Part shown: positions 1 to 11,611 of the stretch, one piece after another
Position numbering within the stretch: position 1 is the first letter of the stretch
Layout: every line of letters begins with the position of its first letter
DNA from: Salvelinus alpinus
Lineage: Eukaryota; Chordata; Actinopteri; Salmoniformes; Salmonidae
Assembly (NCBI RefSeq): GCF_045679555.1
Contig: NC_092087.1
Coordinates: forward strand, 81,564,637-81,628,636
Reading direction: 5' to 3'
Length of the DNA: 64,000 nucleotides
Notes under the pieces: generated by a model
Told to the model about the DNA's origin: nothing
The model's database searches: none
Seen by the model: the letters and a program-made list of their open reading frames with translations, nothing else
Program-made: the position numbers and the translations under genes

Positions 1-117
1 GATCTCCTACTGCGCTACACTAGTTCATTAGTAGTATATTATTGACCTCCTACTGCGCTACACTAGTTCATTAGTAGTATATTATTGACCTCCCACTGCA
101 CTACACCACTTCAGTAT
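1..117. repeat. 43-bp minisatellite, left part
   Basis: Tandem units containing CTACACTAGTTCATTAGTAG repeated every 43 bases. The same array resumes at 6261, so a Tc1 insertion split it. Confidence 0.9.
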
Positions 118-506
118 ACAGTTGAAGTCAGAAGTTTACATACACTTAGGTTGGAGTCATTAAAACTCGTTTTTCAACCACTCCACAAAATTCTTGTTAA
201 CAAACTATAGTTTTGGCAAATCGGTTAGGACATCTACTTTGTGCATGACACAAGTCATTTTTCCAACAATTGTTTACAGACAGATTATTTCACTTATAAT
301 TCACTGTATCACAATTCCAGTGGGTCAGAAGTTTACATACACTAAATTGACTGTGCCTTTAAACAGCTTGGAAAATTCAAGAAAATTATGTCATGGCTTT
401 AGAAGCTTCTGATAGGCTAATTGACATAATTTGAGTCAATTGGAGGTGTACCTGTGGATGTATTTCAAGGCCTACCTTCAAACTCAGTGCCTCTTTGCTT
501 GACATC

Positions 507-1522
507 ATGGGAAAATCAAAAGAAATCAGCCAAGACCTCAGAAGAAAATTGTAGACCTCCACAAGTCTGGTTCATCCTTGGGAGCAATTTCCAAACGCTT
601 GAAGGTACCACGTTCATCTGTACAAACAATAGTACCCAAGTACAAACACCATGGGACCACGCAGCAGTCATACCGCTCAGAAAGGAGACGCGTTCTGTCT
701 CCTAGAGATGAACGTACTTTGGTGCGAAAAGTGCAAATCCATTCCAGAACAACAGCAAAGGACCTTGTGAAGATGCTGGAGGAAACAGGTACAAAAGTAT
801 CTCTATCCACAGTAAAACAAGTCCTATATCGACATAACCTGAAAGGCCGCTCAGCAAGGAAGAGGCCACTGCTCTAAAACCGCCATAAAAAAGCCAGACT
901 ACGGTTTGCAACTGCACATGGGGACAAAGATCGTACTTTTTGGAGAAATGTGTCTGATGAAAACAAAATAGAACTGTTTGGCCATAATGACCATCGTTAT
1001 GTTTGGAGGAAAAGGGGGGAGGCTTGCAAGCCGAAGAACACCATCCCAACCGTGAAGCACGGGGGTGGCAGCATCATGTTGTGCTGGTGCTTTGCTGCAG
1101 GAGGGACTGGTGCACTTCACAAAAAAGATGACATCATGAGGGAGTAAAATGATGTGGATATATTGAAGCAACATCTCAAGACATCAGTCAGGAAGTTAAA
1201 GCTTGGTCGCAAATGTGTCTTCCAAATGGACAATGACCCCAAGCATACTTCCAAAGTTGTGGCAAAATGGCTTAAGGACAACAAAGTCAAGGTATTGGAG
1301 TGGCCATCACAAAGCTCTGACCTCAATCCCAACGAAAATTTGTGGCCAGAACTGAAAAAGCGTGTGCGAGCAAGGAGGCCTACAAACCTGACTCCGTTAC
1401 ACCAGCTCTGTCAGGAGGAATGGGCCAGAATTCACCCAACTTATTGTGGGAAGCTTGTGGAAGGCTACCTGAAGCGTTTGACCCAGGTTAAACAATTTAA
1501 AGGGAATGCTACCAAATACTAA
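507..1522 (+). pseudogene. Tc1 transposase, broken
   Basis: Starts [13 protein letters not shown] at 507. A one-base frameshift lies near 550, then the frame from 578 gives KRLKVPRSSVQTIV (paired-type DNA-binding domain). Stops interrupt at about 875 and 1145. The DDE part is recognisable (QMDNDPKHTSK, SSDLNPNENLW) and the end is QFKGNATKY. It cannot make a working protein as read. Confidence 0.93.
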
Positions 1523-1713
1523 TTGAGTGTATGGAAACTTCTGACCCACTGGGAATGTGATGAAAGAAATAAAAGCTGAAATAAATCATTCTCTCTACCA
1601 TTATTCTGACATTTCACATTCTTAAAATAAAGTGGTGATCCTAACTGACCTAAGACAGGGAATTTTTACTAGGATTAAATGTCAGGAATATGAAAAACTG
1701 AGTTTAAATGTAT

Positions 1714-2108
1714 TGTAACACTTCCAGTGGTGGAATAAAAGAGTCAGGTGCAGAGAGCAGGAATATCTTCAACAAGTGGATGTTTATTTCCTTAATGAAA
1801 TAACATACAATACGGCGACGCCACACAAAACACTGGGCGCGTAAAGAATACTGTCCAAGGAAAAATGTATCATAGAAATCCACTACTGAACACCACCAAC
1901 ACGAAACAGAAAAACAAGCCCGCACAAAAGTCAGCGGGCAAACTGGGTTTAAATAACCCCTAACCTAAACACACCACAGGTGAAACAAATTAGACCAACT
2001 CAAAGGAAAACAGAAAAGGGGATCGGTGGCAGCTAGTAGACCGGAGACGACGACCGCCGAGCGCCGCCCGAACGGGAAGAGGCACCATCCTCGGCGGGAT
2101 TCGTAACA
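1714..2108 (-). repeat. 3' LTR of the Gypsy-type element
   Basis: 395 bp, reads TGTTACGAATCCCGCC at its start on the minus strand. By eye it is identical to the other LTR. The gag-pol reading frame runs into it and stops at 2033. Confidence 0.93.
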
Positions 2109-5100
2109 GTACCCCCCTCCCGACGCGCGGCTCCCGCAGCGCGCCGACTCCGGCCTCGAGGACGACCCGGAGGGCGAGGAGCAGGGCGCTCCGGATGGAG
2201 GCGGTGAAAGTCCCTCAAGAGGGACGGATCCAAAATGTCCCCCACCGGTACCCAGCATCTCTCCTCCGGACCGTACCCCTCCCAGTCTCCTGGCCGGTCC
2301 TGGCAGTACGACCTCAGAAACCTACCCACCTCCTGGTTCACTCTTTCCACCTGCCCATTACTTTCGGGGTGATACCCAGAGGTGAGGCTGACCGAGACCC
2401 CCAGACGCTCCATAAACGCCCTCCATACCCGGGACGTGAACTGGGGACCTCGATCAGATACGATATCCTCCGGCACCCCGTAATGCCGGAAGACGTGGGT
2501 AAATAGAGCCTCCGCAGTCTGTAGGGCCGTAGGGAGACCAGGCAATGGGAGGAGACGACAGGACTTAGAGAACCGATCCACAACGACCAAAATGGTAGTG
2601 TTCCCCTGAGATGGAGGAAGATCCGTCAAAAAATCTACCGATAGATGAGACCATGGCCGTTGTGGAACCGGAAGGGGTTGTAACTTCCCCCTCGGTAGGT
2701 GCCTAGGAGCCTTACTCTGAGCGCATACCGAGCAGGAGGAGACATAGAGTCTCACGTCCTTAGCCAAGGTGGGCCACCAGTATTTCCCTCTAAGACCACG
2801 CACTGTCCTCTCCACCCCCGGATGACCCGAAGCAGGTAGTGTGTGAGCCCACCGAATCAATCGATCACGGACACCAAGCGGTACGTACCTAAGGCCAGTC
2901 GGACACTGGGACGGCGCAGGTTCTACCCTCAACGCCCGCTCGATGTCCGCGTCCACCTCCCATACCACCGGAGCCACCAGACAAGAGGCGGGAAGGATGG
3001 GAGTCGGATCGATGGGCCGGTCATCCGTGTCATAGAGACGAGACAGCGCGTCGGCCTTAGTGTTGAGGGAACCTGGTCGGTAAGAGATCGTAAATCTAAA
3101 ACGAGTAAAGAACATGGCCCACCTCGCCTGACGCGGATTCAGTCTCCTCGCCTCTCGGATATACTCCAGATTGCGATGGTCAGTCCAGATGAGAAAAGGG
3201 TACTTAGCCCCCTCAAGCCAGTGTCTCCACACCTTCAGGGCCTTTACCATAGCTAGTAGCTCCCTGTCCCCCACATCATAGTTCCGCTCCGCCGGACCCA
3301 GCTTCTTAGAAAAGAAAGCACAGGGACGGAGCTTCGGTGGCGTGCCCGAGCGCTGTGATAGCACGGCTCCAACACCAGCCTCGGACGCATCCACCTCCAC
3401 TATGAACGCTAATGAAGGGTCCGGATGCGCCAACACGGGAGCCTCAGTAAACCGTGCCTTCAACTGGTTGAAGGCTCCCTCTGCCTCGGCCGACCACTGT
3501 AGACGCACCGGCCCTCCCTTTAGCAGTGAGGTAATGGGTGCCGCCACTTGGCCAAAACCCCGGATAAACCTCCGGTAGTAATTGGCAAACCCTAAAAACC
3601 GCTGCACCTCCTTTACCGTGGTTGGAGTCGGCCAATTACGCACGGCGTTAACGCGATCACTCTCCATCACCACCCCTGAGGTGGAAATGCGATAACCCAG
3701 GAAGGAAACGGCTTGTTTGGAGAACACACATTTCTCAGCCTTGACGTATAGGTCATGCTCCAGCAGCCTCCCAAGGACCCTGCGCACCAGGGAGACATGC
3801 GCGGCGCGTGTAGCAGAATAGATCAAGATGTCATCAATATACACTACCACACCCTGCCCGTGCATGTCCCTGAGAATCTCATCTACAAAGGATTGGAAAA
3901 CGGCTGGAGCATTCTTTAACCCATACGGCATGACGAGGTACTCATAGTGGCCTGATGTGGTACTAAACGCTGTTTTCCACTCGTCTCCTCCCCGAATACG
4001 CACCAGATTATACGCACTCCTGAGATCCAGTTTTGTGAAGAAACGTGCTCCGTGGAATGATTCCACCGCCGTAGCGATGAGAGGTAGCGGATAACTAAAT
4101 CCCACTGTGATTGAATTTAGACCTCGATAATCAATGCACGGACGCAGACCTCCCTCCTTCTTTCTCACAAAAAAGAAACTCGAGGAGACGGGTGACATGG
4201 AGGGCCGAATGAACCCCTGTCTCAGAGCCTCCGTGACATATGTCTCCATAGCCAACGTCTCCTCCTGTGACAAGGGGTACACATGACTCCTGGGAAGTGC
4301 AGCGTTCTCCTGGAGGTTTATCACGCAATCCCACCGTCGATGAGGTGGTAATTTGGTCGCTTTCTTCTTACTAAAAGCGATAGCCAAATCGGCATATTCT
4401 GGGGGAATGCGCACAGTGGAAACCTGGTCTGGACTCTCCACCGAGGTGGCACCGATGGAAACTCCCACACACCTACCTGAACACTCCTCTGACCACCCCT
4501 GAAGAGCTCCCTGTCTCCAGGAAATGAGGGGATTGTGAATGGCTAGCCAAGGAACCCCCAACACCACCGGAAACCCAGGTGAATCAATAAGGTAGAAACT
4601 AATCTGCTCCCTATGATCCCCCTGCGTTACCATGTCCAGCGGAATCGTGGCCTCCCTGATCAGCCCTGACCCTAGCGGTCGGCTATCTAAGGAGTGCACA
4701 GGGAAAGGAGGGTCTATCTCTACCAACGGAATACCCAACTTACGGGCTAGACCGCGATCCATAAAACTCCCAGCTGCGCCTGAGTCTACTAGCGCCTTAT
4801 GCTGGAGAGAAGGGAAAAACGCAGGGAAAAAAATAACCAAAAACATGTGACCGACAGGAAGCTCTGGGTGAGTCTTGTGCCTACTCACCTGAGGTGACCG
4901 AGAAGTATTCCGCCTGCCATCTCTACTCCCAGAGGCGCCTCTCCAACACCGGTCTGAAGTGTGTCCTCTCCTGCCACAATAGGTGCAAGAGAAGCCACCT
5001 CCTCCGGCCCCCCTAGATGCAGCCCCTCCCAACTCCATCGGAGTTGAAGCGGGAGGGCTGGGAGGTGGAACTGACAGGACCCCCTCTGAACGCCCGCGGG

Positions 5101-5806
5101 CAGCTAGCAGGTTGTCCAGTCGTATAGACATGTCAATTAACTCATCGAGAGAGAGTGTAGTGTCTCGACAAGCTAGCTCCCGACGGACGTCCTCCCGAAG
5201 GCTACATCGATAATGGTCCATCAGGGCCCTGTCATTCCACCCCGCACCAGCAGCCAAGGTCCGGAACTCCAAGGCGAAGTCTTGCGCACTCCTCGTCTCC
5301 TGTCTGAGGTGGAACAGTCGCTCACCCACCGCTCGGCCCTCCTGAGGGTGGTCAAATACGGCCCGAAAGCGGCGGGTGAACTCTGGGTAGTGGTCTCGAA
5401 CCGAGTCTGGGCCGTTCCAGACCGCATTTGCCCATTCCAGGGCTCTACCCGTCAGACAGGAGATGAGGAGGCTAACACTCTCCTCTCCAGAGGGAGTCGG
5501 ATGAACGGTGGCCAAGTAGAGCTCCAACTGGAGCAAAAACCCCTGGCACCCAGCCACCGCTCCGTCGTACTCCCTTGGGAGCGCGAGACGCAATGCGCCT
5601 GAACCAGATGCCGACGTTGATGGAGAAGGTTGCGCCGTCTGGGAAGGAGCTGGTGTAGATGTCGGGATACCACTCCTCTCCCATCGTTCCATCCTCTCCA
5701 TCATCATGTCCATCGCCGACCCTATCCGATGGAGAACGGCGGTGTGATGAAGGACACGCTCCTCCATCGATGGAAGAGGGGTGGTTGCTGCTTCTGCTGA
5801 CTCCAT
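2033..5806 (-). CDS. Gag-Pol polyprotein of the Gypsy-type element, internally deleted
   Basis: 1257 codons with no stop. Order: Gag domain (about 70-240), zinc knuckle [15 protein letters not shown] (about 274-288), aspartic protease LVDSGAAGS (about 339-347), reverse transcriptase with YIDDI (656-660), RNase H (about 770-890), integrase zinc finger and core with SDRGPQFTS and [14 protein letters not shown]. At about residue 1175 (near base 2280) the integrase core passes straight into [10 protein letters not shown], the last part of a chromodomain-like tail. The integrase C-terminal domain and the start of the chromodomain therefore seem lost in frame. The final ~25 residues come from the LTR. 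Probably non-autonomous despite the open frame. Confidence 0.92.
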   Translation of the reverse strand: MESAEAATTPLPSMEERVLHHTAVLHRIGSAMDMMMERMERWERSGIPTSTPAPSQTAQPSPSTSASGSGALRLALPREYDGAVAGCQGFLLQLELYLATVHPTPSGEESVSLLISCLTGRALEWANAVWNGPDSVRDHYPEFTRRFRAVFDHPQEGRAVGERLFHLRQETRSAQDFALEFRTLAAGAGWNDRALMDHYRCSLREDVRRELACRDTTLSLDELIDMSIRLDNLLAARGRSEGVLSVPPPSPPASTPMELGGAASRGAGGGGFSCTYCGRRGHTSDRCWRGASGSRDGRRNTSRSPQVSRHKTHPELPVGHMFLVIFFPAFFPSLQHKALVDSGAAGSFMDRGLARKLGIPLVEIDPPFPVHSLDSRPLGSGLIREATIPLDMVTQGDHREQISFYLIDSPGFPVVLGVPWLAIHNPLISWRQGALQGWSEECSGRCVGVSIGATSVESPDQVSTVRIPPEYADLAIAFSKKKATKLPPHRRWDCVINLQENAALPRSHVYPLSQEETLAMETYVTEALRQGFIRPSMSPVSSSFFFVRKKEGGLRPCIDYRGLNSITVGFSYPLPLIATAVESFHGARFFTKLDLRSAYNLVRIRGGDEWKTAFSTTSGHYEYLVMPYGLKNAPAVFQSFVDEILRDMHGQGVVVYIDDILIYSATRAAHVSLVRRVLGRLLEHDLYVKAEKCVFSKQAVSFLGYRISTSGVVMESDRVNAVRNWPTPTTVKEVQRFLGFANYYRRFIRGFGQVAAPITSLLKGGPVRLQWSAEAEGAFNQLKARFTEAPVLAHPDPSLAFIVEVDASEAGVGAVLSQRSGTPPKLRPCAFFSKKLGPAERNYDVGDRELLAMVKALKVWRHWLEGAKYPFLIWTDHRNLEYIREARRLNPRQARWAMFFTRFRFTISYRPGSLNTKADALSRLYDTDDRPIDPTPILPASCLVAPVVWEVDADIERALRVEPAPSQCPTGLRYVPLGVRDRLIRWAHTLPASGHPGVERTVRGLRGKYWWPTLAKDVRLYVSSCSVCAQSKAPRHLPRGKLQPLPVPQRPWSHLSVDFLTDLPPSQGNTTILVVVDRFSKSCRLLPLPGLPTALQTAEALFTHVFRHYGVPEDIVSDRGPQFTSRVWRAFMERLGVSVSLTSGYHPESNGQVERVNQEVGRFLRSYCQDRPGDWEGYGPEERCWVPVGDILDPSLLRDFHRLHPERPAPRPPGRPRGRSRRAAGAARREGGTVTNPAEDGASSRSGGARRSSSPVY

Positions 5807-5823
5807 TATTCGGTGCGGGCTTC

Positions 5824-6218
5824 TGTAACACTTCCAGTGGTGGAATAAAAGAGTCAGGTGCAGAGAGCAGGAATATCTTCAACAAGTGGATGTTTATTTC
5901 CTTAATGAAATAACATACAATACGGCGACGCCACACAAAACACTGGGCGCGTAAAGAATACTGTCCAAGGAAAAATGTATCATAGAAATCCACTACTGAA
6001 CACCACCAACACGAAACAGAAAAACAAGCCCGCACAAAAGTCAGCGGGCAAACTGGGTTTAAATAACCCCTAACCTAAACACACCACAGGTGAAACAAAT
6101 TAGACCAACTCAAAGGAAAACAGAAAAGGGGATCGGTGGCAGCTAGTAGACCGGAGACGACGACCGCCGAGCGCCGCCCGAACGGGAAGAGGCACCATCC
6201 TCGGCGGGATTCGTAACA
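5824..6218 (-). repeat. 5' LTR of the Gypsy-type element
   Basis: 395 bp, same sequence as 1714-2108. The ATG of the gag-pol ORF (5806) lies only 17 bases inside the element. Confidence 0.93.
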
Positions 6219-6260
6219 TGTATTTGGCTAAGGTGTATGTAAACTTCTGACTTCAACTGT

Positions 6261-6909
6261 ATTATTGACCTACTGCGCTACACTAGTTCATTAGTAGTAT
6301 ATTATTGACCTCCTACTGCACTACACTAGTTTATTAGTAGTATATTATTGACCTCCTACTGCACTACACTAGTTCATTAGTAGTATATTGTTGACATACT
6401 ACTGCTCTACACTAGATCAGTATATTATTGACCTCGTATTGAGCTACACTAGTTCATTAGTAGTGTATTGTTGACATACTACTGCGCTACACTAGTTCAT
6501 TAGTAGTATATTATTGACCCCCTACTGCGCTACACTAGTTCATTAGTAGTATATTGTTGACATACTACTGCTCTACACTAGATCAGTATATTATTGACCT
6601 CGTATTGAGCTACACTCGTTCATTAGTAGTATATTGTTGACATACTACTGCGCTACACTAAATTAGTATATTATTGACCTCGTATTGAGCTACACTCGTT
6701 CATTAGTAGTATATTGTTGATATACTACTGCGCTACACTAAATTAGTATATTATTGACCTCGTATTGAGCTACACTCGTTCATTAGTAGTATATTGTTGA
6801 CATACTACTGCTCTACACTAAATTAGTATATTATTGACCTCGTATTGAGCTACACTAGTTCATTAGTAGTATATTGTTGACATACCACTGCACTACACTA
6901 GTTCATTAG
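6261..6909. repeat. 43-bp minisatellite, right part
   Basis: Same family as 1-117. In the right half, unit variants alternate (GACATACTACTGC and GACCTCGTATTGAGC types), giving a longer two-unit period. From 6910 to 7055 I see only non-repetitive DNA. Confidence 0.9.
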
Positions 6910-7055
6910 CTGGAGTGTGTCATGGTTTAATTAAGACTAAGTAGCCTATCTACTGCCACCCACACGACTGACAGACATATAGTAGTGGGAAGAAGACACT
7001 GGACCTGTCTGACCCCAGTACAATATCATAGCTACAATCAGGCTAGAACAATATT

Positions 7056-7753
7056 CTAGCCCTGAAATAAGATAAAGCTAGCTACAGGTAACTTATCCCC
7101 ATCAAAAGTCTATCCCTGAAATAAGATAAAGCTAGCTACAGGTAACTTATCCCATCAAAAGTCTAGCCCTGAAATAAGATAAAGCTAGCTACAGGTAACT
7201 TATCCCCATCAAAAGTCTAGCCCTGAAATAAGATAAAGCTAGCTACAGGTAACTTATCCCCATCAAAAGTCTAGCCCTGAAATAAGCTAAAGCTAGCTAC
7301 AGGTAACTTATCCCCATCAAAAGTCTAGCCCTGAAATATGCTAAAGCTAGCTACAGGTAACTTATCCCCATCAAAAGACTAGCCCTGAAATAAGCTAAAG
7401 CTAGCTACAGGTAACTTATCCCCATCAAAAGTCTAGCCCTGAAATAAGATAAAACTAGCTACAGGTAACTTATCCCCATCAAAAGTCTAGCCCTGAAATA
7501 AGCTAAAGCTAGCTACAGGTAACTAACTTATCCCCATCAAAAGTCTAGCCCTGAAATAAGATAAAGCTAGCTACAGGTAACTTATCCCCATCAAAAGTCT
7601 AGCCCTGAAATATGCTAAAGCTAGCTACAGGTAACTTATCCCCATCAAAAGTCTAGCCCTGAAATAAGCTAAAGCTAGCTACAGGTAACTTATCCCCATC
7701 AAAAGTCTAGCCCTGAAATAAGCTAAAGCTAGCTACAGGTAACTTATCCCCAT
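7056..7753. repeat. 54-bp minisatellite, about 13 copies
   Basis: Units begin CCCTGAAATAAGATAAAGC and end CCCCATCAAAAGTCTAG; copies differ by a few substitutions (AAGAT/AAGCT/ATGCT) and one 4-base insertion near 7525. Located in the adcy9 intron. Confidence 0.95.
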
Positions 7754-7805
7754 GTACTGCTAGATGACCATCTTCCTACAGCTGCAGTTAAGCTACTCTA
7801 TGAGT

Positions 7806-7895
7806 GCATCCCAAATGGCACCCTATTCCCTTCTTAGTACACTACTTTTACGGGTTCTGGCCAAAAGTATTGCACCATATAGGGATAAAGGTGCC
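7806..7895. repeat. dispersed palindromic repeat (CAAATGGCACCCTATTCCC type)
   Basis: CCCAAATGGCACCCTATTCC followed by a degenerate inverted half (GGGATAAAGGTGCCA). Four more copies are in this window (28188, 41586, 56362, 56780). It looks like a short hairpin MITE. Confidence 0.6.
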
Positions 7896-9287
<1,392 letters not shown>

Positions 9288-9386
9288 TAGGGGTGTAACG
9301 GTACACATATTTGTACCAAACCGTTCGGTATGGGGACCACGGTTCGGTCCATACTGTGAAACCGAATGACTACATAAAAAAATATA

Positions 9387-10878
9387 CAGTGCCATCGGAA
9401 AGTATTCAGACCCCTTGACTTTTTCCACATTTTGTTAGGTTACAGACTTATTCAAATATGCATTAAATAGTTTTTTTTCCTCATCAATCTACACGCCCAT
9501 AATGATTCAAATAAAAATTCAAAGCAGAAATATCACATTTACATAAGTATTCAGACCCTTTACTCAGTACTTTGTTGAAGCACCTTTGGCAGCAATTACA
9601 GCCTTGAGTCTTCTTGGGTATGACGCTACAAGCTTGGCACACCTGTATTTGGGGAGTTTCTCCCATTCTCCTCTGCAGATCCTCTCAAGTTCTGTCAGAT
9701 TGGATGGGGAGCGTCGCTGAACAGCCATTTTCAGATCTCTCCAGAGATGTTCGATCAGGTTCAAGTCCGGGCTCTGGCTGGGTTACTCAAGGACATTCAG
9801 AGACTTGTCCAGAAGCCACTCCTGCGTTGTCTTGGCTGTGTGCTCAGGGTCATTGTCCTGTTGGAAGGTGAACTTTCTACTTTGGATCAGGTTTTCACCA
9901 AGAATCTCTCTGTACTTTGCTCTGTTCATCTTTGCCTCAATCCTGACTAGTCTCCCAGTCCCTGCTGCTTAAAAACATCCCCACAGCATGATGCTGCCAC
10001 CACCATGCTTCACCGTAGGGATGGTGTCAGGTTTCCTCCAGACGTGACGCTTGGCATCCAGGCCATAGAGTTCAATCTTGTTTTCATCAGACCAGAGAAT
10101 CTTGTTTCTCCTGGTCTGAGAGTCTTCAGGTGCCTTTTGGCAAACTCCAACCAGGCTGTCATGTGCCTTTTACTGAGCAGTGGCTTCCGCCTGGCCACTC
10201 CACCATAAAGGCCTGATTGGTGGAGTGCTGAAAAAATGGTTGTCCTTCTGGAAGGTTCTCCCATCTCCACAGAGGAACTCTGGAGCTCTGTCAGAGTGAC
10301 CATCGGGTTCTTGGTCACCTTCCTGACCAAAGCTCTTCTCCCCAGATTGCTCAGTTTGGCGGCCAGCTCCAGGAAGAGTCTAGGTAGTTCCAAACTTCTT
10401 CCATTTAAGCATGACAGAGGCCACTGTGTTCTTGGGGACCTTCAATGCTGCAGAAATTTTTTGGTGCCCTTCCCCAGATCTGACCCTCGACACAATCCTG
10501 TCTCAGAGCTCTACGGACAATTCCGTCGACCTCATGGCTTGGTTTTTGCTCTGACATGCACTGTCAACTGTGGGACCTTATATAGACAGGTGTGTGCCTT
10601 TCTAAATCATGTCCAATCAATTGAGTTTACCACAGGTGGACTCCAATCAAGTTGTAGAAAATATCTCAAGGATGATCAATGGAAACAGGATGCACCTGAG
10701 CTCAATTTAAAGCCTCAAAGCAAAGGGTCTGAATACTTATGTAAATAAGGTATTTCTGTTTTTTATGTTTAATAAAATTGCAAACATTTAATTATGGGGT
10801 ATTGTGTGTATATTGCTGAGGAAAAATACATATTTAATCAATTTTAGAATAAGGTTTGAATACCTTCCGAAGGCACTG
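9387..10878 (-). mobile_element. Tc1-like transposon nested in the hAT element
   Basis: Ends CAGTGCCATCGGAAAGTATT and AATACCTTCCGAAGGCACTG flanked by TA at 9385-9386 and 10879-10880. Same family as the element at 45619. Transposase is on the minus strand. Confidence 0.93.
9564..10557 (-). pseudogene. Tc1-like transposase, broken
   Basis: Reads from MSEQKPSHEVDGIVR near 10557 through GRRALVRKVTKNPMVTLTEL, and ends [17 protein letters not shown] ... GASTKY in another frame. Several frameshifts separate the pieces. Confidence 0.88.
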
Positions 10879-10907
10879 TATATAAAATGAAAACACTAGG
10901 GCCTGTA

Positions 10908-11253
10908 TGTTACGTCCGTCGTTAGATGAATGAGACCAAAGCGCAGCGTGGAAAGTGGAAAGTGTTCATGATTTTTAATACTGAACTCCGACAAAACAAC
11001 AAAATACAAAACCGAACGTAACGTTCTGCAGGGCTAGACAGCAACTATGCAAAAACAGGATCCCACAACTGAAGGTGGGAAAAAGGGCTGCCTAAGTATG
11101 ATCCCCAATCAGAGACAACGATAAACAGCTGCCTCTGATTGGGAACCATACTAGGCTAACAAAGAAATAGAAACATAGATTTGCCCATCCAAGTCACACC
11201 CTGACCTAACCAAATAGAGAATAAAAAAGACTCTCTAAGGTCAGGGCGTGACA
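10908..11253. mobile_element. solo LTR
   Basis: 346 bp with ends TGTTACGTCC and GGGCGTGACA, flanked by the 5-bp duplication CTGTA (10903-10907 and 11254-11258). No internal region is present, so it is a solo LTR left by LTR-LTR recombination. The family looks Gypsy-like; orientation was not settled. Confidence 0.85.
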
Positions 11254-11611
11254 CTGTAGGCAATGTCTACGCTGCGTTGTATGTCTCTTGAGTAAATCGG
11301 AGCTGAAAAAAACATTTTAGGCTATTCCGTTAAAACAACTGGAGCCTACATTGTAATCAAAATTAGAATCTTAATTGGTGCATTTCAAACTGTCCTTTTG
11401 TGAGGCGCAGTCAGGAACTAGTTCTGCACAATGGCAAGTGGTGGGGTCGATAAACCAGAAATGGAGGATCCTCCGTCATCGTTTATATCTCTAGTTTGGG
11501 GACATTTTGGCTTCCCAGTAGATTACAACGACGAGGGACAGAGAGAGTATGTCGCCACATACCTCAAAACATTTTCACACATTTACGCCGACATCACCAC
11601 AGTATTCCAAC

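Larger units (their letters stand above)
1714..6218 (-). mobile_element. Ty3/Gypsy-type LTR retrotransposon, recent insertion
   Basis: Two 395-bp LTRs (1714-2108 and 5824-6218) with TG...CA ends, flanked by the 5-bp target duplication TGTAT (1709-1713 and 6219-6223). A polypurine tract GGGAGGGGGGT (minus strand, about 2112-2122) precedes the 3' LTR. The single long ORF is on the minus strand. No standard TGG-type primer site follows the 5' LTR; the minus strand reads GAAGCCCGCACCG there. Removing the element restores a normal Tc1 end. Confidence 0.95.
119..6258 (+). mobile_element. Tc1/mariner transposon, Sleeping Beauty-type, split by an LTR retrotransposon
   Basis: Ends CAGTTGAAGTCAGAAG and CTTCTGACTTCAACTG, flanked by TA at 117-118 and 6259-6260. 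Long inverted repeats carry an inner direct repeat near 323-357 and 1535-1560, the IR/DR layout of salmonid Tc1 elements. Without the 4.5-kb LTR element it would be about 1.6 kb. Confidence 0.95.

Noticed and set aside
5472..6035. 187-codon minus-strand frame running from the 5' LTR into gag in another frame
   Set aside because: It overlaps the true gag-pol frame and its LTR portion also reads in the 3' LTR copy (1704-1925); no known domain.
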